NCBI GenBank assembly: GCA_963971535.1
Contig: OZ020589.1
Span: 83,476,860-83,540,859, forward strand
DNA from: Notolepis coatsorum
Taxonomy: Eukaryota > Chordata > Actinopteri > Aulopiformes > Paralepididae
Direction of reading: 5' to 3'
Length of the DNA stretch: 64,000 nucleotides
In this document: positions 9,747 through 21,120 of the stretch, piece by piece
Layout of the letters: every line of letters begins with the position of its first letter
Position numbering within the stretch: position 1 is the stretch's first letter
The notes under the pieces: generated by a model
Told to the model about the DNA's origin: nothing
The model's input: only the letters and a program-made list of their open reading frames with translations
Databases searched by the model: none
Program-made: the position numbers and the translations under genes

Positions 9747-12700
9747 GCCTGATCACAGCGCTAAGGAGTGCCGGCATCGCCACACATGTGACTCATGCAA
9801 AGGACGACATCCCACCTGTCTTCACAATGACAGCTACAATGAAAGAGCAAAAAGGGAGAATTCATCACGACGCAGTGAAATGGAACCAACACCTGCTCTG
9901 TCCCTCAACGTCACCAGTCAAGGTCAGTCAGAAAACAGCTCCATGATCGTGCCGGTGTGGGTGTCTAAAGATGAGAATCCATCCACAGAAAAACTTGTGT
10001 ACGCTCTGTTAGATACACAAAGCGACACAACATTCATCGAGCAAGATCTATGTAAAGAACTACAGCTGACTACTTGCCCAGTCAAACTGAAACTCACTAC
10101 CATGATGGGTGAAAATATGGTCTTTAAAAGTGAGCGGACATCTGGCCTGCGTGTGAGAGGATTCAACTCCATTGAGCACATCAATCTGCCTCCTGCTTAC
10201 ACCAAAGACTGCATACCTGTAAATATAGAACACATACCCACACACGAAACTGCCAAAAGATGGCACCACCTCACAGCGATCGCAGACCAAATACCGCCTC
10301 TCCTCAGTTGTGAAGTGGGGCTACTGATAGGCTACAATTGTCCAAGAAGTCTTGTACCCAGGCGGGTCATAACAGGAACAGATGATGAACCCTTTGCCAT
10401 TCTCACAGACTTAGGGTGGAGTATTGTTGGCTGTTCAACACCACACTCTCCACAACTGTCAACCGGTCACTGTCACAGAGTAACCGTGAAGGAGATGCCT
10501 GCAGTGACTCCAATGGATGCAATCAGAATCCTTGAAACGGATTTCAGAGACACTCAGGGAAACGACAAAATGGTCTCTCAAGAGGATTTGATCTTTCTAG
10601 ACAAATTGAAGGAAAACATAAAGATAAACGAACATGGACATTACGAGATGCCACTCCCCTTCAGAGAGAGGCCATGCTTACCAGATAACAAGCAACTTGC
10701 TGCTGTGAGGCTCAGTCACCTGAAAAGGAAGTTCGATGGAAATGAAAGTTACAAGAAGGACTACACCAACTACATGAAGGACATCATCGACAGGGGTGAC
10801 GTAGAGGAGGTACGTACTGAAGGCACCAATGGAGAAAAATGGTACATACCTCACCATGGTGTATATCACCCCCAAAAGCCTGAGCAGCTGAGAGTAGTGT
10901 TCGACTGCTCGGCAAAGTACAAGGGAAGTAGCCTAAATGAACACCTTCTCGCAGGCCCAGACATGATCAACAATCTCACAGGTGTATTGATTTGTTTCCG
11001 TCAGCATGGCATTGCACTGATGTGTGACATAGAAAAGATGTTTCATCAGTTTCACGTCTCAGAGAGGGACCGTGACTACCTACGCTTCCTTTGGTGGGAG
11101 AACGGCAACCTAAGCACCCCACCTCAAGAATACAGGATGAAGGTCCATCTTTTTGGAGCTGTATCTTCACCAGGGTGTGCAAACTACGGATTGAAGCAGC
11201 TCGCCAAAGAACACAGTCACACACACCCATTAGGGTCTCAGTTCATTACCAGAGACTTTTATGTAGACGACGGTGTTGCCAGTGTTGAGTCTGTTGAAAA
11301 GGCCATTCAAATGGCAAAAGAGGCACGTGAGCTGTGTGCAGAGAGAGGTTTACGCCTCCACAAATTTGTGTTGAACAACTGTGCTGTTCTCCAGAGCATT
11401 CCCTCAACAGAACTCGCCACAGACATTAAGGCAAATAATCTCACATTCAACGACACAGCCCTAGAAAGAGCATTGGGAATAAACTGGAATGTCGAGAGTG
11501 ACTGTTTCACCTTTAAAGTCACATCAAAGAACCAGCCAGCGACACAGCGTGGCATCCTGTCATCTGTCGCCTCCATATACGACCCGCTGGGCTTCGTAGC
11601 TCCCTACGTCCTCAATGGAAAGAAGATTCTCCAGGAAATGTGCCATCAAGGAACAGGATGGGATGACCCGATTCCAGAGCAACTGAAGCCACGGAGGGAG
11701 AAATGGAAAGATGACCTTGCTAAGATGGAAAGGATACACGTAGCTCGCTGCTACCAGCCAGCTGGCTTTGGAAAGGTGATCAAAACACAACTACATAATT
11801 TCTCAGACGCCAGCACCACAGGCTATGGCCAATGCACTTACATGAGACTGAAGAATGAAAGAGGAAACATTCACTGTGCTCTTCTTATGGGGAAAGCGCG
11901 CGTCTCTCCGCTGAAGGTCACAACAATACCCAGGTTAGAACTTACCGCAGCAGTTGTCTCAGTCACTGTGAGCAATATGCTCAAAGAAGAATTAGGATAC
12001 TGTAATGTAGAAGAGTTCTTTTGGACGGATTCAAAGGTTGTGTTAGGCTACATTAATAATGAAGCTCGCCGCTTTCACACCTTTGTGGCAAACAGGGTGC
12101 AGAAAATCCGTCATGACTCAGACCCCAAGCAGTGGTTTCACGTACCTACTGATGAAAACCCAGCAGACTATGCATCCAGGGGGAAAACAGTAGAGGAGCT
12201 GCTCTCTTCTGATTGGTTCACTGGCCCTAGCTTTCTATGGAAAAAGGAGATAGAAATGCCAACCGAGGTGCCGTCAGAACTACCCGTCGGTGACCCAGAA
12301 GTCAAAAAGGCTCAGACCTTTCAGACAAAGAGCTCAGAACATGTCAGCCTTGTAGACCGACTGAACAAGTTTTCATCCTGGTCTCAGGCCATCAAGGCAG
12401 TGGCGCGTCTCCTGCGGCGTGCAAGAAAAGTCAAATCATGTGACCTCTCAACAGTTGATGAAAGACAAAGTTCAGAGAGACTCATCATCAAGGACATACA
12501 AAGCCAAGCATACGGAGATGAGATAAAGCTACTAAGCAAAGGACATCGGCTACCAAGACACAGCAAGCTGCACCACCTAGACCCTTTCCTGGACACAGAG
12601 GGTGTGCTTAAGGTCGGAGGCAGGCTCAGCCGTTCATCTTTCCAGAGCACATTTAAACACCCAACTGTCATTCCTCAGAGATATCACATGACGAATCTGA

Positions 12701-13854
12701 TCATCGCCCATCATCATGAAAGAGTGAAACATCAGGGTAAAGGCTTCACCATCAATGAAATTAGGTCCAGTGGCTATTGGATCTGTGGACTGAGCAGAGC
12801 TGTCGCAACCTACATCCGTCACTGTGTGACGTGTCGAAGGCTGAGAAGGCCTGTTGAAGGCCAACGGATGAGTGATTTGCCTGTTGAACGAACAGAACCC
12901 ACGGCACCGTTCACATACTGTGGGATGGACTGTTTTGGCCCCTTTTTGACAAAGCAAGGAAGAAAACAAGAGAAAAGGTATGGGTTGCTCTTCACCTGCT
13001 TCTGCTCTAGAGCCATTCACATTGAGATGCTGGAAGACTTGTCCACAGACACTTTCATTAATGGACTGAGATGCTTCATTGCATTAAGAGGTGCTGTGCG
13101 ACAAATTAAATGCGACCAAGGCACAAATTTCATGGGTGCAAAAAACGAACTGAATGCTGCTTTGAAAGAGTTGGACACAGACAGACTGAACACATTTCTC
13201 ACAGAAAAGCAGTGTGACTTTGTAACGAATGCACCTCATGCCAGCCATGCAGGAGGCGTGTGGGAACGGCAAATAAGAACTGTGAGAAGCATCCTCAGTG
13301 CCACTCTGCTGCTCGCCCCTGGCAGGCTCAGTGATGCGTCATTGCGCACTTTCTTTTATGAGACCATGGCTATTGTGAACAGCCGTCCACTCACGGTCGA
13401 TACTCTAAACAGCCCAAATAGTTTAGAGCCACTTACTCCCAATCACCTGATCACAATGAAATCCACTGCAGCCTTGCCTCCACCTGGCAAATTCGAAAGT
13501 GAGGATCTGTATGGACGAAAGAGATGGCGTCAGGTTCAATACTTGACAGAACAATTTTGGAGTAGATGGAAAACGGAGTACCTCCACAGCATCATGACAA
13601 GACAGTGCTGGCATAACACTAAAAGGAACCTGCAAGTCGGTGATGTAGTCATGGACAAAGATGACACCTTGCCACGAAGCCAATGGAGGCTTGGGAGCGT
13701 CTCAGAAGTCATTCAGGGCAAGGATAGACTTGTGAGACGGGTCAAGATCTTGCTTGGAGATAAGGGACTGAACCACAAAGGAGAGCGCAACGGCAGGCCC
13801 TCCATAGTGGAGCGGCCTGTCCAGAAATTGGTTTTATTGCTAGAAGCTGTTTAA
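9747..13854 (+). CDS. pol: BEL/Pao pol polyprotein (protease, RT, RNase H, integrase)
   Basis: A ~1370-residue open frame without internal stops. In order: the rest of the Gag zinc-knuckle region (HSAKEC, TCDSC); an aspartic protease with LLDTQSDTTF near residue 95; RT with DIEKMFHQF and the catalytic FYVDD at about residue 510; RNase H-like domain (FSDAS...; WTDSK; ENPADYASRG); an H-H-C-C zinc-binding segment near 990-1035 (IRHCVTCRR); and the integrase core DDE carried by GMDCFGPF, KCDQGTNF and GGVWERQ from about residue 1060. Order and the YVDD box are typical of BEL/Pao. The frame is open back through the MITE end, so its natural start was in gag. It reverse-transcribes and integrates the element; a lone copy with broken gag would depend on other copies. 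Confidence 0.93.
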
Positions 13855-13959
13855 GCACTATGCATTGATAACATGTGATATTGTTTTGAATTGAATTATA
13901 TGTTTTGAAGGTTTACTTTTAGTAAAAAGAAAAAGAAAAACATTATAATTTGGTGGGAG

Positions 13960-14347
13960 TGTAAATAACCCCAAGAATGGTTTACCTGTGTAATATTTTT
14001 GTTTAGGAATATTTACATTTACATTTATATATAATATGAATATCCAGGACCTTTTTGTTATTAGAATTGATAGAAGCCTGTGTGTGTGTGACTTTAATTT
14101 ATGTAAATCCATGTCGCGAGGCAGTGTTTTCCGGTCGCTGTCACAGGCTTTTGTTGACAGTTTGACAGTGCATTGCGAGAGAAGGAATACGCAACAAGTT
14201 TTAATGGACCCGTATGAGGCCATATCTCTTACGGTGGGAATGTTATTGTTTTAAAAGGAAATGTAATACGATGTAAAAGGATAAATAAAACAGTGATTAT
14301 ACCATCAGTACGTTTATAAGCCACTCAATATACGGGGATCCGTTACA
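13960..14347 (+). repeat. 3' LTR of BEL/Pao copy 1
   Basis: 388 bp, TGTAAATAACC...CCGTTACA, followed by the target duplication ctacg. It is 18 bp shorter than the 5' LTR. The agreement of the two ends with the flanking 5-bp repeat fixes the element limits exactly. Confidence 0.93.
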
Positions 14348-14757
14348 CTACGTGATTGTGAGATGAAGTTGGCGGACCTGGAGGACCGTGGTAGAAGATG
14401 TTATGTAATGTTAGAATATACGGGTTACCGGATGAAACGGAGGAGGACGAACCGATAAAATACCTCGAGGAGATGATACCAAAATGGTTTCCGAAACTGG
14501 CTTGCCCGAGATCGAAAGAGCGCATAGGATATTCAGACCCGCTACCCAGTTGAAGGACAAGCGTGGAAGTGCAAACCCTCGCACATTCATATTCTGCTGC
14601 CTGAGATTCCAGACAGCATATATTGAGAGAGGCCAGACTGAAACCTCCGGTGGTGAACGGCCGCACCTTGAGATTTGCCGCTGACTTTAACGATTACACA
14701 GCTAAACGTTGCAGAGCATTCGCCGGCGCCATGGATCTAGCACGAGAGAGGGAGGTG
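14348..14757 (+). pseudogene. L1 ORF1p central/C-terminal piece
   Basis: After BEL copy 1 the L1 ORF1 frame resumes: CEMKLADLEDRGRR, then (frameshift) VRIYGLPDETEEDEPIKYL, FPKLACPEIERAHRIFRP, and a final part with PPVVNGRTLRFAADFNDYT and AFAGAMDLARE. These are the RRM and C-terminal domain motifs of L1 ORF1 ('LEDR.RR.N.RI.GLPE', 'ERAHR', 'R.A....FV..M..L'). At least two frameshifts are needed. It is cut off at about 14757 by the minus-strand Rex1/L2-type LINE, so the last ~30 residues are missing here. Confidence 0.8.
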
Positions 14758-17700
14758 GAGGTATATCAAGTCAAGAGTCAAGAGTTTTATTTGTCACGGC
14801 ATACAAGTATACAATGAAATGCGGGTGGTCTTGCCCGCATTACAGTGGTACAACATATAATAGAATCCAATAAAAACAACATTGTGCAATAAACAGGTAA
14901 CAAGCAGGTAACATGGTGGGACATCTCGGTATCTGTACATAGTTATTAATGTAGGACATGCTAGATCCTTTGGTAGTGCAATACAATGTTACTGTTGCTA
15001 TGCTATTTTTAAAGTGACCTTTCCTTTTGGCCATAAGTGTTGGCGTGTGCGGCATGAGTGTGTGCCTGCTCATGTTAAAGTGGCTGCTAGTGTGCGAGCG
15101 TGCACAGCGTGCGTGTCGTGTGTGTGCTCATGTGTGCTTGTGTGTGGAAAGTTCAGTGCTCTGTGGCACTCAGTGTTCATTGTTCAGGGCTCTGATGGCC
15201 TGGGGGAAGAAGCTTAGCCGAAGCCTCTCCGTCCTAGTAGCTGGGGTTCGCAGGCGTCTGCCTGACCTCAGCAGCTGGAACAGACTGTTATTGGGGTGGT
15301 GGGGGTCTTTCATTATTCTGCAGGCTCTGGATTTGCACCTCTTGTTGTATAGAACCTGCAGGGGAGGTAGTGCAATACCCGTGGTACGCTCGGCTGAGCG
15401 CACCACTCTCTGTAGGGCCTTCTTGTCCTGTGCCGTGCTGTTTCCATACCAGGCAGTGATGTTTCCAGTCAAGATGCTCTCTACAGCTCCGGAGTAGAAG
15501 GACTGGAGTATCTTCCCCGATACTCTGAACTTCCTTAACTGTCTCAGGTGGTAGAGGCGCTGCTTCGCCTTTTTTACGACTGTGTCTATGTGTGTTGACC
15601 ATGTCAGATCCTCTGAGATGTGGACCCCCAGGTACTTGAAGCTGCTCACCCTGTCCACGGTAGCCCCGTTTATCATCAGTGGTGTGTGTGTCTCCTGCTG
15701 TCCTCTCCTATAATCCACGATCAGCTCCTTGGTTTTACCAATGTTCAGGAGCAGGCTGTTGTCCCGGCACCAGCGTTCCAGTACCTCAACCTCCTCCCGG
15801 TAGGCCTTCTCGTCGTTGTCCGAGATCAGCCCCACCACCACCGTGTCGTCTGCAAACTTCACTATGAAGTTGGAGCTGAACTTGGCCACACAATCGTGTG
15901 TGTAGAGTGAGTACAGCAGGGGGCTCAGAACACAGCCCTGGGGGGACCCGATGCTCAGGGTGATGGTGTTGGAGGTCTGACCCCCCACCCTGACCGCCTG
16001 GGGTCTTTCACTCAGAGTCCAGTACCCAGGCGCTCAGGGCGGAGCTCAGACCCAGCTCGATCAGCTTGTCCACCAGTCTGGTGGGGACTATGGTGTTGAA
16101 CGCTGAGCTGTAGTCAATGAACAACAGTCTCACATAGCCCCCCTTCTGGCGGTCAAGGTGAGAGAGGGTGCTGTGCAGTACCTGGGAGACCGCGTCGTCA
16201 GTGGACCTGTTTGTCCTGTATGCAAATTGCATAGGGTCCATATCACTGGGGAGGGAGGCACAAATGTGATCCTTGACCAGCCTCTCGAAACATTTCATGA
16301 CCACAGAGGTGAGTGCCACCGGTCTGTAGTCATTGAGACATGTTGGGGAGGGTTTCTTCGGAACAGGGATGATGGTAGACATCTTGAAGCAGGCAGGGAC
16401 CTCTGACTCCGCCAGGGATTGATTAAATATGGCGGTGAACACCGGGGCTAGCTGGTTGGCACAGGACTTAAGTATGCGTCCTGTTATACCATCTGGGCCA
16501 GCCGCTTTCCTGGTGTTCACCTGCATAAATGCTCTTCTCACACTGTGTTCCGACAACGAGAGAGTGTCCCCGCCCCCCCGCGGTTGCCCCCCCCCCCCTC
16601 CACAACAGCCGGCGCGCCAGTGACGTCACTAGCCGTTGAGCCAGCGGCGCCACCGTCTACACCAAACCGAGCGTAGAAAGAGTTGAGTTTGTCCGCGAGA
16701 GAGGCGTCGTCGCTCCCCATTGAGGGGGCGCTGACTTTGTAATCAGTTATTGTCCTCAGTCCCCGCCATAAGCCTCTTGTGTCGTTATGTGCCATTTGTG
16801 TCTCCAGTTTATCAGCATATGTCCGTTTTGCAAGTTTTACAGCCTTGCGCAGAGTATAGACTGAAGCCTTATACTCCTCCATGTTTCCTGACTCTCTGCC
16901 CCTTGTTGTAAGCAGTGGTGCGAGAGTTCAGAGCTGCTCTGATAGTACTGTCCACCCACGGTTTCTGGTTTGGGAAAACCCGCACCTTTTTCGTGGGGAC
17001 AATACTATCAGCGACTGTTGTTATGTAGCTCACCACGGTGTCTGCGAGCTCGCTGACGTCACTGGCGCTTCCCTGGAACATATTCCAATCCGTGTCTGCG
17101 AGCGCGTCCTGAAGCGTGGCCTCTGATTCGTCTGTCCATTTTTTTTGTCTCACGTGACAAGACGGCGTCACGTGATCTTTGTTTGTAGGCCGGAATTAAC
17201 AAAATGGAGTCGTGATCGCTTGAGCTTGTAGCACCCATCAATGGTGGAGCCGCTACAGCTTTGTAGCCGGCTCTGAACGGGGTGTAACAATGGTCGAGTG
17301 TGTTTCCCTCTCTTGTGGAGCAGGCGATGTGTTGGAAAAAGGACGGCATCACTTTTTTCAAATTCGCCTGGTTGAAATCACCAGCTACGATCGTCGCCGC
17401 GTCAGGATGTTTGATTTGGTGCTTATTGAGGTGCTCGTGTAGTTCCCCCAGCGCTTTGCCAGTGTTCGCGTGTGGAGGGATATATACGGCGGTCATGATG
17501 ACCGCGGTGAACTCACGGGGGAGGTGGAACGGACGGCACAGAATTGAGAGATGTTCCATGTCTGGGGAGCATGAGCTTGAGAGAACATGCACCTCTTTTG
17601 GATTCACCCAGACATTGTTCGTGATGAGACAGACCCCGCCGCCAGCGCTCTTACCGGAGGCTGCCGTGCGGTCCGCTCGTAGGACGGTGAAGGAGTCCGA

Positions 17701-18612
17701 GGGACAGACGCTGTGGTCCGGAGTCGCTGGCTTGAGCCATGTTTCTGTGAAACACATGATGTTAACGTCTCTCATCTCCCGTTGGAAGCGGATCCTCGCC
17801 CTCAGGTCATCCATCCTCCCCTCCAAGGAACGTGCATTCGCCAGAAAGATGGATGGAATTGCCGGGCGGTAAGCAGCTCTTCTTAACCTCTGTTTGATTC
17901 CTCCTCTCTTCCCTCTGTGTCTCTTTTTCTTGCCGGCTCCTTTGTCCTCCTTGTTGTGGTGCCAGATCTCCAGTGGTAAATCTAGGCATAAAGTGTCTCT
18001 AAACTCCTCTTTGAGTCCGGAGTTTAGGTCAATAAGTGACTGGCGGTCGTATGACTTCCCCGCCAGTGATGTTTCCATGAAAAAAGTAGTAAAAACAAAC
18101 ATAATAACAAAAAATTTGCACAATCGTTGCTGAGCTGAACCAACGGCGACTGACCTGGGTCGCGCCATTACTGCCAGTAGTAATATATCTACTATTCCCA
18201 GCAACGCTGAAGGTGAAGACGGGACAGGGAGAGGTATCGTGCAACCGTCTATTCAAGTCACCATCCGAGGCGGAGGACTTCATTCGAAAAAGCAACACAG
18301 TCACTCCGACTGAGAGGAACAGACTGGCCACGGTGGAGCATACACCGAGCGACGGGCAATGAGGGGCCGGGGCGGGTACCTGAGGCTGGCTTCACGCGTG
18401 GCCTGCTAACATGCTAGCTATCCAAGCTAGCGGCCCTGTAGGAGTGGAGCTGGTTCCACACCTGGGCTGCTAGCATACAAGCTAACCAACGACTCCACTG
18501 CACGTGAGCTATTAGCACACCGGCTAGCTATCCAGGCCAGCACTATAGTAAACACGTTCGACCGTGGCTTTCTCAATCCTCAGGACGGTAATACTTGACT
18601 TCTCTATACGGT
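14758..18612 (-). mobile_element. Rex1/L2-type LINE, minus strand, near full length
   Basis: The 3' end is at 14758, where the minus strand finishes with the short-period tail cttgactcttgacttgata and no poly(A), as in CR1/L2/Rex1 LINEs. The coding part covers 15170-18204. Upstream on the minus strand (18205 to about 18600) lies a non-coding, gctagc-rich leader. No clear TSD was found, so the 5' limit (18330-18612) is uncertain. It was inserted into the L1 ORF1 relic. Confidence 0.8.
15170..18204 (-). pseudogene. LINE polyprotein: APE endonuclease and reverse transcriptase (frameshifted)
   Basis: The first frame (18204-17059) holds an APE-type endonuclease: FLANARSLEGRMDDLR, CFTETWL, VAGDFNQANL and the terminal SSDHDSILL. 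RT follows in 16882-16008 and 15988-15170: KAAGPDGITGRILK, DYRPVALTS, LFIDYSSAFNTI, GSPQGCVLSPLLY, and the catalytic FADD (VKFADDTVVV), then GKTKELIVDYRR and KYLGVHISEDLTW. The C-terminus ends SGRRLRTP..RTERLRLSFFP. Four frame changes (near 17110, 16880, 16545, 16000) break an otherwise almost complete ~1000-residue protein. Motifs fit the Rex1/L2 part of the CR1 superfamily. Plus-strand frames in the region are shadows. Confidence 0.88.
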
Positions 18613-18679
18613 ACTGTCTCCAGGGCCGCCTGGGAGAAATGCGGGGCCCTGTGCGAGATTTAAACGTTAAATGCTATTT

Positions 18680-19010
18680 GGCCCTAAACAGAGAGTACAC
18701 AGTGGCAGAATACCTGAGCACTGTGACTGACCCAATACTAAGAAGATCCTTGACTAGGTACAGACTCAGCGAGCACAGCCTAGCCATCGAGAAAGGCCGC
18801 CATAGGCAGACCTGGCTCCCAAGCGAAGACAGACCCACTGCACACAAGATGAGGTGGAAACCGAGCTCCACTTCTTAACAACCTGCCCACTATACCAAGA
18901 CATACTTCCCACAAATTGCAAACACCCAAAGAGACTTTGAAAACATGGACAATAACTCAAAACTCCCATACCTACTGGGAGAAATACAAGAATGTGAAAT
19001 AAAGCCCATT
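18680..19010 (+). pseudogene. Unclassified retroelement ORF C-terminal fragment
   Basis: The frame reads LNREYTVAEYLSTVTDPILR then SLTRYRLSEHSLAIEKGRHR, and after a frameshift at about 18845 CTQDEVETELHFLTTCPLYQ. The C..D.VETE.HFL..CP.Y pattern is a CxxHC-type knuckle common at the end of LINE-encoded ORFs. I recognise it as a dispersed fish sequence but cannot assign the clade. It lies within the hAT element. Confidence 0.55.
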
Positions 19011-19020
19011 TGAATTGAAG

Positions 19021-19310
19021 AGAGAGATAGATAGAGCATGTCTGTGTGTGTTAGAAAGAGAGAGATAGAGAGAGAGCATGTCTGTTTGTGTGTGTGTGTT
19101 AGAGAGAGAGCATGTATATGTGTGTTAGAAAGAGAGAGAAATAGAGAGAGAGAGAGAGCATGTCATTTTGTGTGTTAGAGAGAGATATAGAGCATGTCTG
19201 TGTGTGTTAGAAAGAGAGAGAGAGAGAGAGCATGTGTGTTTGTGTGTTAGAGAGAGAGAGCATGTCTGTGTGTGTGTGTTAGAGAGAGAGCATGTATGAG
19301 AGAGATAAGC
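19021..19310 (+). repeat. Compound minisatellite (gagagagcatgtctgtgtgtgtta)n
   Basis: Seven to eight irregular units alternate a (ga)n block, gcatgtctgtg, a (tg)n block and ttaga. Unit length varies because both dinucleotide blocks have expanded separately. Confidence 0.88.
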
Positions 19311-19479
19311 AAAGATGAGCCCCTAAACGATATTCAACTTTTAATGGAAGAACAAAACAGAATGAAAAGATAACTTCACAAAGGCAACATGAATATACAT
19401 AGATCCAAAAGGACAAAGATCAACACTTAAATCCAAAGAGAAGAGGGTATATACCAGAGAAAACAAAGTAGCAAGGAGC

Positions 19480-19629
19480 CAATGGCCGACATCAGCTAAA
19501 TAGGCTAACTGCAAATAGAGTAGCCAGGTACTGACACCAGGCCACACACCGTTAGCTACTGCAACAGCTAGCCGGCCCGTTTGGCTGAATATAACATTAG
19601 CTACAACAGCTAGCCAGCCCGTTTGGCTC

Positions 19630-19693
<64 letters not shown>

Positions 19694-19995
19694 TCCACGG
19701 CGGGAATAGAATAGAGTGCATTAAAAACTCACCAAATGTCCAAGAGGATGGAGACAACCGCGTGGAGTTGACGAAGTTCATCTGCCGAATGAGCGTCCTC
19801 TTCATCTTGGCATAATAATGCTGCACGCGCTCTCTCTAGGTTAGCTAACGCTAGTTAGCCTTTAGCTAAGCTAGCTACTAGCCGACATCATCATGGCTAT
19901 CCCGACTGAACCACACGTTAGCACTCGATATTATAACGTAGCTAAAGCTAACTAGCTGTCCCTGTCTTTAGCTAAGCCGACATGGCTAGCCTGAC
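19480..19995. repeat. (AG)n microsatellite within gctagc/taacgttagc-rich DNA
   Basis: An uninterrupted (AG)n of about 60 bp is at 19631-19691. On both sides the words gctagc, ttagcta and aacgttagc occur repeatedly (for example 19555-19615 and 19835-19990), and ctagccRgcccgtttggct is duplicated before the (AG)n. No gene is visible; the frame across the (AG)n is a dipeptide artefact. Confidence 0.8.
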
Positions 19996-21120
19996 TGAAC
20001 TGTCTAACATGCAACAACTTTCATCTTCAGTCCATCTGCCGAATGACCGTCCTCTTTGTCTTGGCTGGCATAACTAAGCATAACCTCCAAAGCTGCATGC
20101 GCAAAATAGTCAAACGCAGCTGACGCACGCCGGCGTACACATGATGTAACCCCTCCCTTCGTTGAAACCAATAGTATTTCTGCTGCAGAGCCCCAGAGCT
20201 CCAATAGTGAGTATGTCTGCTGCAGATCTAGCCGCAGAGCCAGGAACAAGTCAGACACATTCTACAAATGTGTCTAATGTGAAATATATAAGCATATAAG
20301 CAAAACTAGATTTGAGGTCTGTGATGAAAAAGGGCCTCACGGGAAGGGGGGCCTCGCAAAAAAAAAAAAAAAAAAAAATTACAATTTTCTTTATAAAAAT
20401 TATAAATAAAAAATATTTATTTTTTATTTAATTTTTTAAAAAAAATTGTGCAAGGCCCCCCTTCCCGCGAGGCCCTGTGCGACCGCACTGCTCGCACACC
20501 CCCTGAGGCGGCCCTGACTGTCTCAATCATTTTTTTTTTGATCAAATTTTTTTATTATTAATTACATGAAACAAGACAACACAATAACCACAGTAACAAA
20601 AAACATAACTTCACAGGAGAATAACAACCAATAATAATACAGAATAATACAGAATAATAAATTATAAAGACAAAAAGAAAAAGAAACAGCGTCCAACCTA
20701 TCAAATATAGATGGCTACTTCAATAACAAAAGGTCTTCAAACATGCCAACCTTTCCCCACCTTTACAAAGTGGAGTGACTTAAAAGATTGTTTACGAGAG
20801 TGTTGCCGCAGATTTACTGTAGATAGCCTAGGTCCCTTACACATGTTCAAGACTGCCAAACTCGCAGAAGGTAAAGTGTAAGAAGAAAGAAAATCTTCCT
20901 CCAAGTTGGTTGACAGGTCAATCAGTCTGCCAATATTAGTCCCTTGGGGAGATGGCATGTGAATGGACATATAGCGCAGAATAGCTAAATATCAACCCCC
21001 CCTAAAATCCCCCCAGTCAAAGTTAAGAAGGACAAGACAAAAACCAAGACAGACAAGACATTTCCTCCTCCCCCTCCCCAGAGACCGCCGGACCCCCCCG
21101 ATCAAGCGCCCCAACCCCGC

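Larger units (their letters stand above)
6595..14347 (+). mobile_element. BEL/Pao LTR retrotransposon, copy 1 (full length)
   Basis: TG...CA LTRs (6595-7000 and 13960-14347) surround a gag region and an intact pol in the BEL/Pao order: protease, RT, RNase H, integrase. The 5-bp target duplication ctacg is perfect (6590-6594; 14348-14352). The LTRs differ by about five substitutions plus one 18-bp indel, roughly 1.3% by eye, so the insertion is fairly recent. gag carries two frameshifts, a 92-bp tandem duplication and a MITE, so this copy cannot make normal Gag although pol remains open. A G-rich run (ttggtgggag) just before the 3' LTR is the likely polypurine tract. I found no recognisable primer-binding site after the 5' LTR. 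Confidence 0.93.
18621..20516. mobile_element. hAT element, TSD actgtctc, non-autonomous
   Basis: The left end is CAGGGCCGCCTGGGAG and the right end CCCCTGAGGCGGCCCTG; CAGGGCCGCC ends form the TIR. The 8-bp direct repeat actgtctc flanks both sides (18613-18620, 20517-20524). It carries no hAT transposase; it holds a LINE fragment, (gagagagcatgtctgtg)-type repeats, a long (AG)n and gctagc-rich DNA. A second, incomplete copy of the family is at 44725. The minus-strand L1 was inserted exactly at its right TSD. Confidence 0.88.

Noticed and set aside
15014-17872. Plus-strand frames of 80-190 codons across the Rex1/L2-type LINE
   Set aside because: They are antisense shadows of the minus-strand endonuclease/RT frames, which carry all catalytic motifs.
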